Origin: DASRTE01 sp035656095
Lineage (GTDB): Bacteria; Actinomycetota; Actinomycetes; Jiangellales; Jiangellaceae
Assembly (NCBI GenBank): GCA_035656095.1
Contig: DASRTE010000143.1
Coordinates: 1-56,619 of the forward strand
Length of the DNA stretch: 56,619 nt
Reading direction: 5' to 3'
Shown here: piece by piece, positions 36,734 to 44,580 of the stretch
Layout: each line of letters starts with the position of its first letter
Numbering within the stretch: position 1 is the stretch's first letter
Made by a program: the position numbers and the translations under genes
Notes under the pieces: model-generated
What the model was told of the DNA's origin: nothing
Seen by the model: the letters and a program-made list of their open reading frames with translations, nothing else
Database searches by the model: none

Positions 36734-37423
36734 ATGAACGACAGCGATCTGGTCACGGTGATCGGAGCGGGTCCGGGCTTGGGCCGTGCCGTGGCGGCCG
36801 CCTTCGCCGATCGCGGCGACCACGTGGTCCTGCTGGCTCGTGATGCCCGGCGACTCGCCGACATCGCGGCCTCGGTGAGGTCCGGAGCCGGTGGCGAGGT
36901 CGGCACCGTCGGCGCGGACGCCTCGGACGAGGTGTCGCTACGCGCCGCCTTCACCGAGATCCGCGACCGATACGGCGAGCCGACGGTTCTCGTCCACAAC
37001 CCGTCGATCGCGGTCGAGGCGCCGCCCACCCGCACCACGCAGGCCGCGCTGATCGACGGGGTGCGGCTCGCCGCCGGATCGCTCCTTGTGGCGGCGCAGG
37101 AGGTTGCACCCGCGATGCGCCGGGCCGGCCGCGGAACGATTCTCGTGACCGGTGGGGGCAGTGCGCTCACCGGCTCCACCTGGTCGGCGGCGCTCGCGGT
37201 GCAGAAGGCCGCCGTCCGTAACCTCGCCTTCTCGCTGGCCGCTGAACTCGCGCCAGACGGCATCCACGTCGTCACCGTGACCATCGACGGTGTGCTGGGC
37301 GCTGCAGGCTTCGAGCCCGATCGCATCGCTGGTGAGTACGTCCGTCAGCACGAGGCAACGAACGGACCCAGGAGCGCGTGGCGACGAGAGGTGACCTGGG
37401 GCCCGGCCGGAGCACGCGGCTGA
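36734..37423 (+). CDS. SDR-family protein lacking the catalytic Tyr
   Basis: A 229-aa short-chain dehydrogenase-like protein. Cofactor loop VIGAGPGLGRAVAAAFADRG and LVHNPSI (NAG-equivalent) are present, and VTGGGSALTGS holds the usual Ser region. The Tyr-x3-Lys site reads SAALAVQKAAVRN, with Leu where Tyr is expected although Lys remains. This suggests an unusual catalytic mode or a non-catalytic NAD(P)-binding role. It is probably cotranscribed with the gene at 36347 and convergent with lsr2. Confidence 0.83.
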   Translation: MNDSDLVTVIGAGPGLGRAVAAAFADRGDHVVLLARDARRLADIAASVRSGAGGEVGTVGADASDEVSLRAAFTEIRDRYGEPTVLVHNPSIAVEAPPTRTTQAALIDGVRLAAGSLLVAAQEVAPAMRRAGRGTILVTGGGSALTGSTWSAALAVQKAAVRNLAFSLAAELAPDGIHVVTVTIDGVLGAAGFEPDRIAGEYVRQHEATNGPRSAWRREVTWGPAGARG

Positions 37424-37424
37424 C

Positions 37425-37754
37425 TCAGTTGTGCGCGGCCTCGTAGCGGGCCACGACGTCGGCCGGGATCCGGCCGCGGTCGCTGACCTTGAGTCCCTGG
37501 TCGCGCGCCCATTGGCGAACCGACGCGGTGTCGGTGCTCCGCCCTGCGCCGGAGCGGCCACGCCCGCGACCCCCACGCCTGCTGACCCGGCGGGCCGAAC
37601 CCACATAGGGCGCGAACGTGTCACGCAGCTTGCCGGCATTCTTCTTCGACAGGTCGAGTTCATAGGCGACGCCGTCCAAGGAGAAACTCACTGTCTCGTC
37701 GGCGTTGCCCCCGTCGATGTCGTCGACCAGAAGCACCTGCACTCTTTGCGCCAT
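37425..37754 (-). CDS. lsr2: Lsr2-family nucleoid-associated protein
   Basis: A 109-aa H-NS-like xenogeneic silencer. The N-terminal dimerisation domain is AQRVQVLLVDDIDGGNADETVSFSLDGVAYELDLSKKNA; a basic linker follows; the C-terminal DNA-binding domain has WARDQGLKVSDRGRIPADVVARYEAA with the RGR AT-hook-like motif. It binds AT-rich DNA and silences foreign genes. An AAAGGA ribosome-binding site precedes ATG 37754, and AATACT (37787-37782) may be its -10 box. Confidence 0.96.
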   Translation of the reverse strand: MAQRVQVLLVDDIDGGNADETVSFSLDGVAYELDLSKKNAGKLRDTFAPYVGSARRVSRRGGRGRGRSGAGRSTDTASVRQWARDQGLKVSDRGRIPADVVARYEAAHN

Positions 37755-38399
37755 GTGGGGTCCTTTCCCGGTGTTCTCGAGAGTATTACACGCGATGCGA
37801 TCTTAGTTTCTACGCCATCGAAGCTGCAAAAGCAACATGTCGGTACTGCGGGCCCGGATCAGAGCCGCAACATACGCGCGCTGCCTAGCGCGTTCGGCTT
37901 GACCGTCGAGATCAAGCAACTCGGAGACGCTCGTCGTAAGAACGCGGTAACTGAACGCATCGGGTTCGACCGGCGTGCTCTCCAGCATCTCGCAACCGTG
38001 CCCGGCGAAGAGTCGACCTCGAACGTCAGAACACGCGCGACACTCCCACCTCGTGGCCACCGCAAACGGTTACGTCACCACGGCATTCCCTCCGCACGAC
38101 CGGTCCGGGGAGGGTCAGGAGCCAGCGCGCGCACCTCGGCGAGGTCGCCCCACATCACGTGGAGGGCACAGCAGTCGATCAGCTCCGCCGCTCTCTGGAT
38201 CCTCCCGCAACCCAGAATTCCTTGACGTCCCCGCAAAGGTGACGGTCTTGTTCGACAACGGAATCCGGGATGGCGACTAGGCATCGACAAGACGGCGGAT
38301 GGCGGCAACGTCTGCGCGTGCACACCCGCCGGGCCGACATAGCTCGGCGGGCGGGGTCCGTCGACAGTCACGAGGCGCCCCGGATCGACGGAGTTGCCT
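37755..38399. other. 645-base gap between lsr2 and lysS
   Basis: The gap has somewhat lower GC than its surroundings. It contains the lsr2 promoter at the left and one small minus-strand open frame (37803-38060). No RNA gene or repeat was recognised. It may hold a decayed gene. Confidence 0.45.
37803..38060 (-). CDS. Small hypothetical open frame upstream of lsr2
   Basis: An 85-codon frame whose C-terminal 60 residues (MLESTPVEPDAFSYRVL, VSELLDLDGQAERARQRAYV) have a balanced, helix-prone composition more like protein than shadow sequence. The N-terminal 25 residues look less convincing, and a start near 37988 is possible. It lies 49 bases upstream of lsr2 on the same strand. I do not recognise the family. 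It may be a remnant. Confidence 0.3.
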   Translation of the reverse strand: MATRWECRACSDVRGRLFAGHGCEMLESTPVEPDAFSYRVLTTSVSELLDLDGQAERARQRAYVAALIRARSTDMLLLQLRWRRN

Positions 38400-39896
38400 T
38401 CATTCAGGCTTGACCAATGGGAAAAGGATGGTGTCACGAATACCGGTGCCCGTGAGTAACATCACCAGCCGGTCGACACCCAGGCCCATTCCCCCGGCGG
38501 GGGGCATTCCGTACTCGAGAGCACGCAGGAAGTCCTCGTCGAGATCCATTGCCTCGGGATCGCCCCGGGCGGCGCGTTGTGACTGCGCGATCAGACGCTC
38601 GCGTTGGATGACCGGGTCGACGAGCTCTGAATAGGCCACCGCGACCTCGATACCGGCGATGACCAGATCCCAGGCCTCGGCCAGCCGTGGGCTGTCACGG
38701 TGCGGTCGGGCGAGCGGTCGGACCGACTCGGGATAGTCCCGGACGAACGTGGGCTCCACGATGGTGTGCTCGACGAGCTTCTCGAACAGTTCGAGCACGA
38801 TCTCGCCACTGTCCCAGCCGTCCTCGAGTCGCACCTCGTACTTGTCGGCGAGCTCACGCAGGCGGTCTGGTGATGTGTCGACGGTGACGTCCTCACCGAC
38901 CACGGCGGAGATCGCCGAGTGAACGGTGACGTCCCTCCATGGACCCTCGAGATCGACCTCACCTCCGCGGCCGTCGGGGACAACCGTCCGACCGGTGGCG
39001 CGGGCGGCGTCGACGACGATGCCCCGGGTGAGCGCCGCCATCGTGTCGTAGTCGCCGTAGGCCTCGTACGCCTCGAGCATCGTGAACTCACCACTGTGGG
39101 TGGAGTCGATTCCCTCGTTGCGGAAGACCCGGCCGATCTCGAAGACCTTGTCGATACCACCGACGATGACGCGCTTGAGATGCAGTTCCAGAGCGATCCG
39201 CAGCGTCATCGGCAGGTCCAGCGCGTTGAGGTGGGTATGGAACGGCCGGGCCGCGGCTCCGCCGTGGACGAGTTGCAGGACAGGTGTCTCGACCTCGACA
39301 TAACCGCGCCGGGACAGGGTTTCGCGTAGGGACCGAATCACCGTGGCCCTGATCTGCACCATCTCGCGCGCCGCCGGATTGACGATGAGGTCCACGTAAC
39401 GCTGGCGGGTGCGGGTCTCGTCGGCCAGCGCCTTGTGCGCGACCGGAAGCGGTCGGAGGGCCTTCGACGTGATCGTCCACCGATCGACCATGACCGACAG
39501 CTCACCCCGCCGGCTGGCCACGACCTCGCCCTCGACACCGACGTGGTCGCCGATGTCGACGAGGTGCTTCCAGTCCGTGAGCGACTGCTCTCCGACCCGG
39601 TCCAGCGAGAGCATCGCCTGCAGTTCGGCACCGCCGCCGCCGCGGAGCCGCGCGAAGCACAGCCGGCCCGTGTTGCGCAGGAAGATCACCCGGCCAGCCA
39701 CGGCCACGACCTCGCCGGTCCCGGCTCCGGGTTCCAGGTCCGGGTGGGCGGCACGTACCTCGGCGATCGAGTGAGTGCGCCCGAACCCGAGGGCGTACGG
39801 CGGTATGCCCTTCTCGATCAGCTCGGCCCGCTTCTCGCGCCGTACCCGCATCTGCTCGGGAAGGTCGTCCTCGTGCTCTCTCGGCCGGCCGGTCAT
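38400..39896 (-). CDS. lysS: Lysyl-tRNA synthetase, class II
   Basis: A 498-aa enzyme that charges tRNA(Lys). An OB-fold anticodon-binding domain (about 55-170) precedes the class II core: motif 1 around YVEVETPVLQ, motif 2 FRNEGIDSTHSGEFTMLEAYEAYGD, motif 3 GMPPAGGMGLGVDRLVMLLTGT. All three are complete. The N-terminus (EHEDDLPEQMRVRREKRAELIEKG) is typical of the family. It is divergent from the STAS gene. Confidence 0.97.
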   Translation of the reverse strand: MTGRPREHEDDLPEQMRVRREKRAELIEKGIPPYALGFGRTHSIAEVRAAHPDLEPGAGTGEVVAVAGRVIFLRNTGRLCFARLRGGGGAELQAMLSLDRVGEQSLTDWKHLVDIGDHVGVEGEVVASRRGELSVMVDRWTITSKALRPLPVAHKALADETRTRQRYVDLIVNPAAREMVQIRATVIRSLRETLSRRGYVEVETPVLQLVHGGAAARPFHTHLNALDLPMTLRIALELHLKRVIVGGIDKVFEIGRVFRNEGIDSTHSGEFTMLEAYEAYGDYDTMAALTRGIVVDAARATGRTVVPDGRGGEVDLEGPWRDVTVHSAISAVVGEDVTVDTSPDRLRELADKYEVRLEDGWDSGEIVLELFEKLVEHTIVEPTFVRDYPESVRPLARPHRDSPRLAEAWDLVIAGIEVAVAYSELVDPVIQRERLIAQSQRAARGDPEAMDLDEDFLRALEYGMPPAGGMGLGVDRLVMLLTGTGIRDTILFPLVKPE

Positions 39897-40014
39897 GACC
39901 CATCAGCGTAGGAGGTCGCGCCACCGGAACTGCGGCACCCGGCGGACGGCGTCGCCGGCGATCATTGCCGAAGCCCCGACGGGGTGCGACAGTCTGGAGA
40001 CGGAGGTGAGGGCG

Positions 40015-40344
40015 ATGGGCGAGGTACGCGTCGTCGACCGGGGAGCGCGCGAGATCGTGGTGTTCCTCTCCGGCGACATCGACGAGCAGATGACTGACGC
40101 ACTGCACGCCGCCGTAGCGGAGGTGGCGGAACTCGAGAGCATCGGTGGGCTCAGCCACGCTGTCGTCGACATGCACGGCGTCACCACGTTGGACGAACCG
40201 GGCCTGGCGTTCCTGAACGAGCTGACTCAGAGGGGACGACGCTCCGGCTTCGAGGTCTCGTACTCGGCCATGAGCGGCCCGGCGCATCGTGCGGTCGAAG
40301 CCGCCGGATGGTCGTTCGTCGAGTCGAGCCCGCCGCCGTCCTGA
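40015..40344 (+). CDS. STAS-domain protein with non-phosphorylatable site
   Basis: A 109-aa single-domain protein like anti-sigma factor antagonists: EIVVFLSGDIDEQMTDALHAAVAEV, SHAVVDMHGVTTLDEPGLAFLNEL. The usual D-S-S/A-G phosphorylation loop reads D60-E61-P62-G63, so no Ser can be phosphorylated there. It may be a constitutively set regulator. A GGAGGTGAG ribosome-binding site at 40002-40010 supports ATG 40015. No anti-sigma kinase gene is near. Confidence 0.83.
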   Translation: MGEVRVVDRGAREIVVFLSGDIDEQMTDALHAAVAEVAELESIGGLSHAVVDMHGVTTLDEPGLAFLNELTQRGRRSGFEVSYSAMSGPAHRAVEAAGWSFVESSPPPS

Positions 40345-40433
40345 CCTTCCGCGGCCGAGGCACCAGACGCGAGGCACGGCCTCGGTAGCGTGTCGTCTCC
40401 AGCCCTCGCACGGGTGGAGACGAGGGGAGCGCC

Positions 40434-41405
40434 GTGCCGCAGTTCGACCTGCCACTACCCGAGCTCGAACGCTACCTGCCGATGCCCACGGACGAACCGG
40501 ACTTCGACGAGTTCTGGATCGAAACGCTCGACCTGGCGCGCCGGCACGATCTTGCCGCGAGTTTCGTCCCTGTCGACGCCCTACTCGAAACGGTGGACGT
40601 CTTCGACACTGCGTTCTCAGGGTGGAGCGGCCAGCCGATCGCGGCGTGGCTCCTCCTGCCGAGGCACCGGTCCGGCACGCTACCTGCGGTCGTCGAGTTC
40701 CTCGGCTACGGCAACGGGCGGAGCATGCCGTACGAGAGGCTCCTGTTCAGTGCGGCCGGCTATGCACATCTGATCGTCGACGCCCGCGGGCAGGGCGCCG
40801 ACGGCCGTCCGGGCGTCACCCCCGACCCCGACCCGGAGCCGCCGACGGGCCAGCACCCGGGGTTCCTCACCCGTGGAGTGACCGACCCGCGGACGTACTA
40901 CTACCGCCGTCTCATGACCGACGCCGTTCGAGCCGTCGAGGCGGCGCGCGCCCACCCGCAGATCGATCCGCACCGTGTCGCCGTCTACGGGCACAGCCAG
41001 GGCGGGGGCCTAGCGCTCGCGGTGTCGGCGCTGGTTCCCGACGTGGCGGCCGTCCTGGCCGATGTGCCGTTTCTGTGCGACGTCAGGCGGGCGACGGAGA
41101 TCACCGACGCGGAACCGTACGCCGAGCTGGCCGCCTACGTGAGGTCCCGCCGCGACGACATCGACCTGGTGTTCCGCACCCTGAGCTACTTCGACGGGGT
41201 CAGCTTTGCCGCCCGTGCGGCGGCTCCGGCCCTCTTCGGGGTGGCGCTGATGGACGAGGTGTGCCCGCCCTCCACTGTCTTCGCTGCCTACAACCACTAC
41301 ACCGGCCCGAAGCAGATCCGGGTGTGGCCGTACAACGGCCACGAGAGCGGCCAGATCTTCCAGCAGCGCGAGAACCTCGCCTTTCTCCGCGAGGCCCTCG
41401 CATAG
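40434..41405 (+). CDS. Acetylxylan esterase family (CE7-type) alpha/beta hydrolase
   Basis: A 323-aa enzyme resembling CE7 esterases (acetylxylan esterase / cephalosporin deacetylase). MPQFDLPLPELERYLP and DFDEFWIETLDLAR match the N-terminus. The nucleophile Ser is in VAVYGHSQGGGLALA, an Asp in MDEVCPPSTVFAAYNHY and the His in NGHESG. It would remove acetyl groups from xylo-oligosaccharides inside the cell, as no signal peptide is visible. A GAGGGGAG ribosome-binding site precedes GTG 40434, and TAGCGT at 40386-40391 is a plausible -10 box. A broken fucosidase gene follows. Confidence 0.92.
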   Translation: MPQFDLPLPELERYLPMPTDEPDFDEFWIETLDLARRHDLAASFVPVDALLETVDVFDTAFSGWSGQPIAAWLLLPRHRSGTLPAVVEFLGYGNGRSMPYERLLFSAAGYAHLIVDARGQGADGRPGVTPDPDPEPPTGQHPGFLTRGVTDPRTYYYRRLMTDAVRAVEAARAHPQIDPHRVAVYGHSQGGGLALAVSALVPDVAAVLADVPFLCDVRRATEITDAEPYAELAAYVRSRRDDIDLVFRTLSYFDGVSFAARAAAPALFGVALMDEVCPPSTVFAAYNHYTGPKQIRVWPYNGHESGQIFQQRENLAFLREALA

Positions 41406-41446
41406 CGGACCGTGCTCCTGCACCATCACCGAACGGAGGAGCAGTC

Positions 41447-41765
41447 GTGACATTCCTGCCCGAACGCACATCGCTGCACACGCGACCGGTGCCGCGCTGG
41501 TACACCGACGCAAAGCTGGACATCTTCGTCCACTGGGGCCTGTACTCGATCCCGCCTTCGCCGAAGAGCTCGACCAGGACTTCACCGCGCACATGCGCGA
41601 GCTGACCGCTGGCAAGGACACCAGGGGCCGCAGCCCGTATGCGACTTTTGGACACCGTTCGACAGCAATGCCGCGAACGTGGATTTCGCCGACTGGGCTC
41701 GACTGTCCTCCCGAGCCGGCGCGCGGAACGTGGTCATCGGAATCTCAATCGACGTGGCACGCTGA
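41447..41765 (+). pseudogene. Alpha-L-fucosidase (GH29) N-terminal remnant with two frameshifts
   Basis: About 105 codons of a GH29 N-terminus survive in three successive frames. First come PRWYTDAKLDIFVHWGLYSIP; after a lost base near 41553, AFAEELDQDFTAHMRELTAG and GRSPYA; after another near 41648, FWTPFDSNAANVDFADWARL and RAGARNVVIGI, ending at TGA 41763. The remaining ~300 residues including the catalytic residues are absent. A GGAGGAG ribosome-binding site precedes GTG 41447. It followed the CE7 esterase in what was probably a hemicellulose-use operon. Confidence 0.78.
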
Positions 41766-41863
41766 GGTGGTTCCACAAACCGTGACAAATCGAGCATGTG
41801 AATACCCCGTCTGCGTGCCACGTGCAACCGCCGAGCGTGCCATGCGGCAGCATCTCGGGTCGT

Positions 41864-42805
41864 TCAGCCGAGGCCGGCCCGGAAGCCGTCGCGCCAGCTG
41901 GGATACGCGGGCTGCCAGCGCAGCTCTCGCTTCGCCTTGGCGTTGGACGACCCACGGATGGTCGTCATCATCGCCATACCGTGCTCGCCGAGCATCGGCC
42001 GTGCCAGCCAGCCAGGCAGCCGCATCGGAGCCTTGGCGCCGATCAGCTGGGCCAGGTATGGCAGCCATTCCGCCACCGGCGCGGGGTCGTCGTCCACGAT
42101 GTTGTAGACCCCCGGTGCGCCGTGTTCCACCGCCGCCAGCGTGGCCGTCGCGGCGTCGTCGATGTGAACGAACGAGAACACGCCCCCACCACCGGCCACG
42201 ACAGGGAACCTGCGCTTTCGGACCATCTCCAGCAGGTCTCCTCCGACCCGCAGGCCGGTGCCCGGGCCGTAGAAGCTGCCGTACCGCAGGACCACGCCGT
42301 CGATGCCGACCGCGCCGGAGACCGTCGACTCGAGGTACTCGATCGCGGCGAGGGTCCGACGCGACGCTGCCGTCGGGTGTGGGTCGAGCGGATCGTCCTC
42401 GGCCTTGACCGGACCACCGGTCCGCTCGTTGGGCCAGCCCGTGTAGCTCTGGGCGACGAACCGCTTGGCGTGCGCCGCGCGGCCCCCCGCGAGCAGATGG
42501 TCGGTTCCCTCGGTGCGCAGCCGGTTGGTGACGGCGAACTCCTCGTCGAACTTCCTCGGGTTTCCCATCCCGCTCAGCGCACTGAGCTGGTGGACGACGA
42601 CGTCCGGCTCCGCAACGGTCACAGCCGCCATCACGGCGTCGCGGTCGAGGCCGTCCATGACGACCGGTTCGGCGCCGGCCTTTCTGAGAGCGTCGGACTT
42701 GCCGGCGCTTCGCGTCGTCCCGACCACGACGTGACCAGCCTGGACCAGGACCGGGACCAACCGGGCCCCGATGGCGCCGGTCGCCCCGGCGAGAAAGATG
42801 CGCAT
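41864..42805 (-). CDS. NAD-dependent epimerase partner of ECF41 sigma factor
   Basis: A 313-aa extended SDR. RIFLAGATGAIGARLVPVLVQAGH is the nucleotide loop; the middle carries VAQSYTGWPNE and RTLAAIEYLE, and the end GVYNIVDDDPAPVAEWLPYLAQ. ECF41 sigma factors are typically encoded beside an oxidoreductase, epimerase or carboxymuconolactone decarboxylase gene and activate it. The promoter at 42834-42860 fits that role. ATG 42805 follows a GGAAGGAG sequence. Confidence 0.88.
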   Translation of the reverse strand: MRIFLAGATGAIGARLVPVLVQAGHVVVGTTRSAGKSDALRKAGAEPVVMDGLDRDAVMAAVTVAEPDVVVHQLSALSGMGNPRKFDEEFAVTNRLRTEGTDHLLAGGRAAHAKRFVAQSYTGWPNERTGGPVKAEDDPLDPHPTAASRRTLAAIEYLESTVSGAVGIDGVVLRYGSFYGPGTGLRVGGDLLEMVRKRRFPVVAGGGGVFSFVHIDDAATATLAAVEHGAPGVYNIVDDDPAPVAEWLPYLAQLIGAKAPMRLPGWLARPMLGEHGMAMMTTIRGSSNAKAKRELRWQPAYPSWRDGFRAGLG

Positions 42806-42833
42806 GACATAACTCCTTCCATCCACCCCCTTC

Positions 42834-42860
42834 GACGAGACGACACGGCCGGCCGTGACA
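42834..42860 (-). promoter_or_regulatory. ECF41-type promoter of the epimerase gene
   Basis: On the minus strand TGTCACG (42860-42854), 16 bases, then CGTC (42837-42834). This agrees with the ECF41 consensus TGTCACA at -35 and CGTC at -10. The predicted transcript has a leader of about 20 bases carrying GGAAGGAG. Confidence 0.8.
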
Positions 42861-42883
42861 GGACTCGTGGTTGGATCGGACGA

Positions 42884-43780
42884 GTGACCGACATCGCCGC
42901 CCGTCACGACGAGCTTCGGCCGCTGATGTTCTCGATCGCATACCGCATGCTCGGTCAGGTCAGCGAGGCCGAGGACGTGGTCCAGGACGCGTGGCTGCGC
43001 ATGCAGAGCGACGACACCGTGGTCCGTTCGGCCGAGGCCTATGCGTCCACCGTGACCACCCGGCTGGCGATCGACCACCTCCGGTCCGCCCGGGTACGCC
43101 GCGAGGCCTACGTCGGTCCGTGGCTGCCCGAGCCACTGCTGACCACGCCGTCGGACGCCGACCCTGCCGTCCGGGCCGAGACCGCCGACACCCTGTCGAT
43201 GGCCTTCCTCGTGCTGCTGGAGAGCCTGTCACCGGTCGAGCGGGCGGTCTTCATCCTCCGCGAGGCGTTCGGATACGGCTACGACCGGATCGCCGCCGTC
43301 GTCGAGAAGTCGGAGGCGAACTGCCGGCAGATCTTCGGCAGGGCGCGCTCGCGCATCGACGAGCGCCGGCCGCGGTTCGAGGCGTCACGGGCCCGACGCG
43401 ACGAGTTGGCCCGGCGCTTCTTCGCGGCGTGCGACCAGGGTGACCTGTCCGGCCTCGAGCGCCTGCTGGCTGCGGACGTCGTCTTCTACGGCGACGGCGG
43501 CGGCGAGGCGCGGGCGGTCCGCCGGCCGGTCGAAGGACGGGTCCAGGTGCTCCGCTTCCTGGGCGCGCTGCTGCGGCAGGGGGCGGCGCAGGGTGGCAGG
43601 ATCGAGCCGGTCGAAGTGAACGGACAGCCCGGTGCGCGGCTCATCGGCGGCGACGGGCGCCTGGTCAGTGTGCTGACGCTCGACATCGCCGACGGTCACA
43701 TCCAGGCGATGCGCAACGTCCTGAACCCCGACAAGCTGCGCCATCTCGGATCACCTGTCGCCGAACCACCGGCCGAATGA
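42884..43780 (+). CDS. ECF41-group RNA polymerase sigma factor with SnoaL-like C-terminal domain
   Basis: A 298-aa ECF sigma factor. Region 2 (about 1-75: HDELRPLMFSIAYRMLGQVSEAEDVVQDAWLR) and region 4 (about 105-165: LESLSPVERAVFILREAFGYGYDRIA) are joined by the ECF41 hallmark WLPEP (80-84). A SnoaL-like extension follows, with DGGGE at the DGGGK site (204-208) and NPDKL (281-285). In this group the extension both inhibits and is needed for activity, replacing an anti-sigma protein. GTG 42884 is divergent from the epimerase gene. The stop and that of coaX share TGATCA. Confidence 0.93.
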   Translation: MTDIAARHDELRPLMFSIAYRMLGQVSEAEDVVQDAWLRMQSDDTVVRSAEAYASTVTTRLAIDHLRSARVRREAYVGPWLPEPLLTTPSDADPAVRAETADTLSMAFLVLLESLSPVERAVFILREAFGYGYDRIAAVVEKSEANCRQIFGRARSRIDERRPRFEASRARRDELARRFFAACDQGDLSGLERLLAADVVFYGDGGGEARAVRRPVEGRVQVLRFLGALLRQGAAQGGRIEPVEVNGQPGARLIGGDGRLVSVLTLDIADGHIQAMRNVLNPDKLRHLGSPVAEPPAE

Positions 43781-44578
43781 TCAGGGTGCGGGCGGCGTCT
43801 GTTCCACCGGGGCGTTGCGGTCGTAGACGAGGCTCAGCCCGACGAGGGTAAGCCACGGCTCGTGGTGGTCGATCGTCGTCGACTCATCGAGAACCCACGG
43901 TGCCAGGCCTCCGGTCGCGATCACGGTGATCTCCGACAGGGGCCGGCCGAGCTCGGCGGCCATCCGCGTCACGATGCCGTCGACCTGGCCGGAGAACCCG
44001 TACAGCGCACCCGACTGCAACGCCTCGACGGTGTTCTTGGCGATCACCGAGCGGGGCCGCAGCAGCTCGACCCGGCGCAACTGTGCGCCCGCGTCGCCGA
44101 GGGCGTCGAGCGACACTCCGATACCGGGGGCGATGGCGCCGCCGAGGTACTCACCCGCCGCCGAGACGACGTCGAAGGTCGTCGCGGTACCGAAGTCCAC
44201 GACGATGCACGGTCCCCCGTAGAGATGCTTCGCAGCCAGGGAGTTCACGATCCGGTCGGTGCCGACCTCGCGCGGGTTGTCCATGAGCACCGGAACGCCG
44301 GTGCGCACGCCAGGCTCCACGAGAACCGTGTGCACCGACGCGAAATAGCGGGCGACCATCTCACGCATCTCGTGCAGGACGGCGGGGACGGTGGAGCAGA
44401 TCGCGATGCCGGTGATCCGGTCGTCGATGCCGTCGGTGAGCAGCCCCCGGAGAACGGCCATGAACTCGTCCGCCGTTCGCCGGGCGTCGGTGGCCACCCG
44501 CCAGTGCTCGATGACGTCTTGGCCCTCCAGCAGGCCGAGCACGGTCTGCGTGTTGCCAACGTCGATCGCGAGCAGCAT
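43781..44578 (-). CDS. coaX: Type III pantothenate kinase
   Basis: A 265-aa ASKHA-fold kinase that phosphorylates pantothenate, the first committed step to CoA. MLLAIDVGNTQTVLGLLEG is the phosphate loop, DNPREVGTDRIVNSLAA holds the conserved catalytic Asp region, CIVVDFGTATTFDVVSA and GAIAPGIGVSLDAL complete the site. It follows nadC by two bases and shares an operon with nadB and nadC. Confidence 0.96.
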   Translation of the reverse strand: MLLAIDVGNTQTVLGLLEGQDVIEHWRVATDARRTADEFMAVLRGLLTDGIDDRITGIAICSTVPAVLHEMREMVARYFASVHTVLVEPGVRTGVPVLMDNPREVGTDRIVNSLAAKHLYGGPCIVVDFGTATTFDVVSAAGEYLGGAIAPGIGVSLDALGDAGAQLRRVELLRPRSVIAKNTVEALQSGALYGFSGQVDGIVTRMAAELGRPLSEITVIATGGLAPWVLDESTTIDHHEPWLTLVGLSLVYDRNAPVEQTPPAP

Positions 44579-44580
44579 GG

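Noticed and set aside
37950..38060. tRNA-like GGGTTCGACC in the lsr2-lysS gap
   Set aside because: The T-loop-like string has no matching acceptor, D or anticodon stems nearby.
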